A stretch of DNA of 64,000 nt from Cenococcum geophilum 1.58 (Eukaryota > Ascomycota > Dothideomycetes > Gloniales > Gloniaceae), in contig KV748180.1 in assembly GCA_001692895.1 (NCBI GenBank), positions 4,617,805 through 4,681,804 of the forward strand. The letters are read 5' to 3'. The notes beneath the pieces are model-generated. The model saw nothing but the letters and a program-made list of their open reading frames with translations. It had not been told where the DNA came from and made no database searches. This document shows positions 58,076 through 64,000 of the stretch, piece by piece. The position numbers and the translations under genes were made by a program. The first letter of the stretch is position 1. Each line of letters opens with the position of its first letter.

Positions 58076-58115
58076 ATAAAAAATCACGTGTATGAAGAGA
58101 TAGATTAGCCTAAAA

Positions 58116-58247
58116 TGTTAATTACGGATATATTGAGGATAAGATTAAGGGGTACTAGTGACCCACCTTTGTTTATGTATATATAGATACTTTAGAGCTA
58201 CATTTACAATCAAGTCGTTCATTCAATTCTTCGCACTGCAAAGCTCA
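58116..58247 (+). repeat. Copia-4 5' LTR
   Basis: Begins TGTTAATTACGGATATATTG and ends near CAAAGCTCA, immediately before a primer-binding site. It is preceded by unassigned sequence. The 3' LTR is absent because the element is truncated, so limits are inferred. Confidence 0.55.
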
Positions 58248-58248
58248 T

Positions 58249-58262
58249 AGTTATGAGCCCGG
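58249..58262 (+). promoter_or_regulatory. Copia-4 primer-binding site (half tRNA-iMet type)
   Basis: AGTTATGAGCCCGG, complementary to the anticodon arm of initiator tRNA-Met. Same type as in Copia-3, here unmutated in its core. Confidence 0.7.
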
Positions 58263-58502
58263 ATCGCATTACCTACTGAGCAATCAATCTACTACCATAT
58301 TCAAGAAGTCACTACTTCTACTACCTTTGCAGCGTCCTGAGCTTCTTCACCTATCAAACGAACGGACGATCAACCCCAGTCAACGACCGTACGTACCTGA
58401 CCGACGAACGAACTGACGAATCAAATCAAAAGTTCGAAACGTCAAAATAAGGTTTTCGCTAAGCCACCAATTGGACCCTGCCTGACCCCATAAATTCTAA
58501 AA

Positions 58503-59530
58503 ATGACGACCATGAACGAATCGAAAGTCAACCTCATCCTCAACCAGCCTTCTGATTGGACATAGTGGTTCTTTATTATCCAAGACACAGCCATAACTAA
58601 TGAGGTATGGCAGTACATTGACCCATCTATAAAAGACGAGCTTCCAAAGCTAGAACCACCGCATCGACCTATACCAGCGGACGTACTTCCTAATGCTATA
58701 TTGATAGCTCAACTGGACCAAATCAAGCTCACTGCCTATAACCAGCTCTACGCCGAATACAAGGACGATCTACGCGTACACGAGAAGCAAAAACAGGCTA
58801 TAAACGACATTAGTAACTATATCGTCCGCACTATATCGGTAGCCTACCTTCCACTTATTGACGGCCTTAATACGGTACACGAACGGCTACAAGCACTTAA
58901 GAAAGCTCTAGCCCCTACCTCCTCGGGTTAAAAGCATAACGTCCTCAATTAATATATGGCTCTAAAAGCCTACAATAAAAAGCAGAGCATTGATAAATGG
59001 TTGAATAGCTGGCGGAACGTCTATAAGCTTGCGGAGCAATTGGAGCTACCGGATGTGCAGGGATTTAGGCCACACTATGATTTCGTTCAAGCAATCAAAC
59101 CTATCTCTTCTAGTTTCGCAGGAGTACTAGAAGTAGACCTTATTAGGAAAAAACGGAAGGACAAAGACGCCCTATCTATTATCGATCTCATTAAGGAATT
59201 TAAGGAGCACTACTGTATGCAGCAGGCACCCTCTACCTCTACTGCTAATAACTTAGCCTTTGCAACTCTGCAAGGCAACTTAAATGCAGATTTAAATTCT
59301 AACGGCAATTCCAATTCTAATAGCAATTCGAAATGGCATAAGGAATGCGTATGCGGCCTCGTACATCAATTCGGCGACTACTACTACATTACTAAGCATA
59401 AGCGCCCTTAAGGATGGAAACCAAACACAGACGTCCAGAAGGAAGTAGATAAAAATATTTTATCTACGCCTTAAATTAAACGCATTGTCGAACAGATTAA
59501 AAAACGAGGGGCGAAAAAGGACAATTAAAA
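58503..59530 (+). pseudogene. Copia-4 gag, only lightly mutated
   Basis: The ATG at 58503 opens MTTMNESKVNLIL. Only a few stops break the frame (Trp to TAG near 58569; Gln to TAA near 58930 and 58952). Open stretches are 58701-58931 and 58956-59411. The body matches the usual copia Gag (WFFIIQDTAI, EVWQYIDPS, RTISVAYLPLIDGL). The C-terminal zinc motif is CVCGLVHQFGDYYYITKHKRP in two parts, with the last Cys changed to Tyr; it follows an Asn/Ser-rich linker. It is the best-preserved coding stretch in the window and the near-ancestral counterpart of Copia-5. Confidence 0.85.
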
Positions 59531-59639
59531 GAGCACAGAATCTACAATTAATTTTAATTCTAAAACCCTACCTTCTAAAACCCCGACTAGCCATACTGCT
59601 ATATTTAGTACTAGTTAAACTCCATTTAAACTCCAGAAC

Positions 59640-62188
59640 ACCTAAATACTTAACCCTAGTGTAGATACCCACGTCTGTAACAACTAAAAAGACTTTACCT
59701 TCTTATACTTAGCAGCAGAAGACAACTACCTAATTGCTAGCAGAAATTTTAAAAAGATTCAAGCTTACGGAACAGTAACTATTACTGTTAATACACCTAC
59801 TGGGAAGTTAAAAATGAAGCTATCCTATATAGTACTAGTACCTACTATATTTACAAATATCGTAGTACTATTAAGGGCTATAGATAACGATCTCAATTTC
59901 AACTTAGGACGAAACTTGCTCTACTGTCTAGTAACTAATAAAATAGTATGCTATGCGAAACGACTAGGGGGCTATTAGGCGCTGATGCACAGACAGCCTA
60001 AGCCTACGAATACCCTAGATTTGACAACTTAATCAACCTTCTTAATAAGAAGATTTTAACTAAGTAGAATGGCCCGTAAACTAGTCGGAGCTACAGCTAT
60101 AAAATAGTATAAAATTCTAGGCCATGCAGAACCTAACGCTATTAAGCAGCTTCCTAAGCACGTTAATGGCGCAGAGCTCGAAGAGCTAATTAACGAACAA
60201 GCACCGCTTAAAATTAAATATGAAGTTTGCTTAATATTAAAGTACATACAGCAGATCTCTTAAAGACGAGAACATGAATTCCTAGCCACTTAACCATTCG
60301 AGCGAGTAGTATTTAATATCATTACCCTTGGAGAACTACGATATAACAGCAATAGATACGTAATACACTTCTATTGCACGTATTCTAAATTTAACTTTAT
60401 ATTTACCTTAAGGAACAAGAATAAAGCTACTGTCCTACCTACCATTTATAAGACTTACCGGCTGATCAAAATACGATTCTACTAAGATATTATCTTCTTT
60501 TGGAGCGATAACAAACGAGCTTTTAGACAGATAGGAGATACCCTATAGACATAGTGCGCAGATAAAGGCATTACTTTTAAATGCCGAGCCCCATATATAG
60601 AAGAACAAAATGGCGGAGCTAAATAATCTGGACGAACCCTTATAGAACGATCAAGGGCTATGCAGCTAGAAGCGTCCTTACCCCCATCTCTAGGACCAGA
60701 GGCTTTTCTTACTACTAGCTACGCACTCAATCGACCCCCAAATAAGCAACTAGGATGGAAAACTCCGTACAAGATCGCCTACGGCAAGCCGCCATCACTT
60801 ACCTATATGCACGTATATAGCTGCAAGACCTATACACTGGATAAAAGAGTTAAAGGGGGAGATAAGCTAGGTCCTTATGCGTCAATTAGACACCTAGTTG
60901 GCTATAATTTAACTAATATCTACTAAATCTAGATTCTAAGTCTCTACAAAGTCATTTAAACTAGAGACGTTATATTTAACAAGACCTCGTTCTATAACCC
61001 TAAGGGTTAGAACATTAACTACCTACTAAGGGGAGCATTAGAGGACACCCTATAGACAATTAGTCTACTAGAACCTCTCCATAAGGATAAGTCTAAGGAT
61101 AAATCTATCCTATATAGACCTACCTTAAATGCAGATTAAACGACTACTCCTAAATTAAACAATTCGGCAGAGCCTCCTATAAAGGATACTAAGCAGTTAC
61201 TAACTCTTAGCAGAACGGTATCTCCAGATCTACTAGAAACAAACACTACATTAGGAAGACTTTAAGACAATATCTTGGATATAATTGAGACAGGTTCTAC
61301 CCAGCTAAGTAGTTTATTAGAACTGTTAAACATAGCTCTACAAGCTAACAAAGTCTTAGCTAAACCTTCTACCGACCTTATCCTACCAGAAAGATTAAAA
61401 AGAATTTAATGTTAAGCGTTTACGACAGCACTAGCCAATCTACCTACCCTATTTGGTTACTACGCTGGTTTTTCTATAGGACTAGTAAAGGACATCGACT
61501 AAACTAGATCCTCATCACTATGTTAGGACAACCTTCCTCCTAAACTAAAGAATCTCAAAGATTTAAGAAAGCATCTATTAACTACTGGCTTTTAAAAAGC
61601 TATAGAAAAAGAATACAATGACCTAAAACGCTAAGGGATATTTAAGACTATACTAAAAAGGAAGCAAGTAATAAGCAGATCCTTTTACTAAAATAGGTCT
61701 TTAAATATAAGCTCGATAGCAACGGTTATCTTCAAAAGCTAAAAGCTAGACTATATGTCTGTGGAGACCTATAGATCACCAAAGAAGAGACCTATATAGC
61801 AACCCTAGCTGCTTAAATATTCCGTGCCCTCATGGCTATAGCAGCCGCCTTCAATTTAGAAATTTGATAGTATAACGCCGTAAACGCATTTATAAATACC
61901 AAGCTTAGTAAACCAGTATACTACTACTGCCTAGAAGGATTTAATTAAAATAGACATATTCTAAAGCTAGTTATAGCGCTATACAGACTAAAAATATCAC
62001 CGCTACTATGGTATAAAGAGCTTACCAGTATCCTAGCTGAATTTGGATTAAAACCTATCTTAGGTACTAACTGCCTATTTACTAATAGACGACTTATTAT
62101 CTTCTTCTACGTAAACGATATTGCCGTTCTATTTGCTAAAGAGGACCTCCTAAAACTAGAAGAGTTTAAAGCTAAACTACTATGGTGG
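59640..62188 (+). pseudogene. Copia-4 protease, integrase and RT, truncated before RNase H
   Basis: A protease-like VDTHVCNN lies near 59660-59685, followed by the conserved IVLVPTIFTNIVVL near 59830-59870. The integrase has FFWSDNKRAF near 60490-60520, EEQNGGAK at about 60600-60625 and RSRAMQLEASLPPS-type sequence at 60650-60690. A linker region and RT follow, the active site FYVNDIAVLF lying at 62104-62135 (ancestrally YVDD). The frame stops at 62188, where a gypsy-type LTR begins. RNase H and the 3' LTR are missing. The longest open piece is 60660-60926. Confidence 0.85.
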
Positions 62189-62843
62189 TGTGATTTGGCC
62201 CCCTAGATTTAATATCTAGATTGGGCGTAGCTTCGGGAGAGCCTAGGCCTTCCATAAGTTATATAGATCGGTCTAGAGCCCTTAAAGTCTTCAATAACTT
62301 GGGCGACACCGATAGACACACAATTTTCCTTTAATATACTCTTTTCTTTCTCTTCTTACTGCTTAATTCTAACTGATAGTAACCGACTAATAGACTGACC
62401 AACTGACTGACAGACAGCACTAAGACTTTCTTATCTTAGAGAGGTCGTACCCTCCTATATATTTTATGGTATTCTACATAGGGACGACGGCAAGCTCTTT
62501 AGATTGGAAGTCTGGTGCTCTATACACAGGAGACGTATAGGAACGATCTGGAACTGCGATAGAACGACTAAGATAAAGAAGTACGGGCATATAAGTGACC
62601 TATGCGCAGCCACCGCCATAAAGAATGAACCGACGACACTTGCCGAGCTCTCTATACGGGAATGGTGGTCGGCAAGCAGCGACGAGAAGGCGAGTACGTA
62701 GTATAGTAAGACGAAGGATAAAAGGAAGGACTATAGTACACCAGGAACGGCAGAGAAAAGTCTTTTATATTTTATTTACTATATTTACAACGGCCTATAC
62801 TATTATTCTCGTATTTATTAGAGCTACCTTTAAATTTATAATA
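62189..62843 (+). repeat. Gypsy-3 5' LTR and leader
   Basis: TGTGATTTGGCCCCC at 62189 cuts the Copia-4 frame and looks like an LTR start. The LTR end is uncertain (TCTACA at 62476 or TATACACA at 62528). The leader runs to the gag ATG at 62844. Overlapping open frames at 62504-62701 and 62625 onward are probably untranslated. Confidence 0.5.
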
Positions 62844-64000
62844 ATGGCGACAGTACTAGTAAAGGGATTATTAGGAATGTTAGGCCTATTCTACGATAAC
62901 GGTAAGGGTGCTAAAAAGGGAGAGGAAAGTAAGCAGCCTATTAAACTGCGAAGCTCTTCTAAACTAGGGCATACGATACTAACCCCAACTCCTACAATAT
63001 TAGGGACCGACAACCCTTAATAGATAGAGGATAAGGGTTATAAGGTCCACCTACCTGTCCCTAAAAAGACTATAGGTCCATTACCTCCTACTAGACTACC
63101 AATAGAATAAGATAAGGTGTATATTATGGCCTAGCCTATACCGGCTTTGGGAACCCCTAGGACCCCTTACTTTACGGGACAAAATATATTGCAATTTATC
63201 GAATAGTATAAGCGGCTATGTATCCGGCACCGTATTACGGATAATAAGAAGTATTAAGGACTTCCAGAGTATTGCGACTATTAGATAGGGATATGGATCC
63301 AAAGTCTGCCTAAGTTTGCTATTAGTAACTAGATAGAACTTATAGGAAAGCTTAGGATAGACTACTAAGGAAGTAACTACTTTTAATAAGTTAAAATAGT
63401 AGAATTCTTAGAAGCTTATATACTATAGTATAGGAATAATCCACCTAGCAGTATACGCGAATACTATAGGCAGTTTACGTTAATCTCCTAAAAGGTTACT
63501 AAGGCTAGTAATTTAGAAAACCGCAAATAAGGGTACTGGTTTATAAGAGGACTCCTATTTAAATACTAAAGATATATAATAACTAAAATAGGAGCCGACC
63601 CCAATAGGTGAGAGTTTTTTAACTTCTACCTGCTAAGGAGAGCTGTAGAAGATAGGCTTAATTTATATAAAGGCGCCGATCGGTTATTAATTATAAATTC
63701 TAAGAAATAAGGCCTTTGTTAGCTAGTTAGATAATTCTATAATTAGTAACTAGCTATAATAAACTAAAGAAATGCTGCCCTTTAATTACCTGTAGTCTCT
63801 TAGCTAAGCGAGTTAGTAAATACCCGTTAAGCGACTTAGGAAACAGACCCTAAACTAGAGAAGCTTACTAATTAACTCCGGAAGCTTAATCTTGGGACGG
63901 TTAAATTAGTAGGCGTTATATCTTTAATGCCGTTCCTAAATAGGATTCGCTAAGATCTAATATAGTATATATAGCTCCTAAATAGGGCGTTAATGCGTTA
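62844..64000 (+). pseudogene. Gypsy-3 gag, running off the window
   Basis: The ATG at 62844 opens MATVLVKGLLGMLGLFYDNG and is open to about 63018. After that the frame has stops at Gln and Trp sites: TPYFTGQNILQFIE near 63155-63205, KASNLENRK near 63500-63525, and NLYKGADRLL near 63660-63690. This is the retroviral-type Gag domain of Ty3/gypsy elements. Zinc knuckle, protease and pol would lie beyond 64000. Confidence 0.75.

Noticed and set aside
62504..62701. 65-aa frame ahead of the Gypsy-3 gag
   Set aside because: Lies in the LTR or leader and shows no similarity to Gag; overlaps another short frame.

Overview
The window looks like a block of heterochromatin from a filamentous ascomycete (Pezizomycotina-type) genome. 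I find no host gene, rRNA, tRNA or CRISPR array. Nearly all of it is transposable elements nested inside one another. The sequence is AT-rich. Their reading frames can be followed by eye, but are broken mainly by stops at former Gln, Arg and Trp codons, and catalytic Asp, Glu and His residues are replaced by Asn, Lys and Tyr. That is the C-to-T / G-to-A pattern of repeat-induced point mutation (RIP). The species cannot be named from this.

Layout. 1-8290: a foreign LTR edge, a minus-strand Ty1/copia gag-pol, then the RT-RNase H end of a second plus-strand copia, split at 5226-7367 by an ORF1-only LINE with a 12-bp target duplication. 8291-20946: a 20-bp minisatellite interrupted by a two-gene Tc1/mariner-like transposon (8450-12470), small inverted-repeat elements (12477-12994, 13139-14450, 14454-14878) and a full-length copia (14882-19756), then a satellite-bearing composite element and a gypsy-type LTR.

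20947-49405 is one deep nest. A piggyBac-like transposase gene stops at 22285 and resumes in frame at 49076. The 26.8 kb between begins and ends with the two halves of a composite satellite element, itself split by the two ends of a smaller inverted-repeat element (22758 and 47815). Inside lie a second two-gene Tc1/mariner-like transposon (23291-29183, carrying a second ORF1-only LINE, itself carrying a solo LTR), and a Helitron (about 29300-45420). The Helitron is split by a chromodomain gypsy element (30937-39983, carrying a pogo/Fot1-like transposon) and by an unbroken copy of the composite element (about 40551-42749). A decayed copia gag follows at 45886-46490.

49406-64000: a gypsy element truncated in its integrase, a DIRS-like retrotransposon with reverse transcriptase and tyrosine recombinase (about 53816-57900), a small foldback element, a comparatively young copia (58116-62188), and the 5' part of another gypsy element running off the window.

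Nothing here is likely to make a working protein. The most unusual features are: the two Tc1/mariner-like transposons, which have roughly 240-bp terminal repeats and a long second gene tail-to-tail with the transposase; the composite element built from a microsatellite, a 20-bp minisatellite, a conserved block, a 12-bp satellite and a palindromic end; the repeated ORF1-only LINE; and nesting up to six levels deep.
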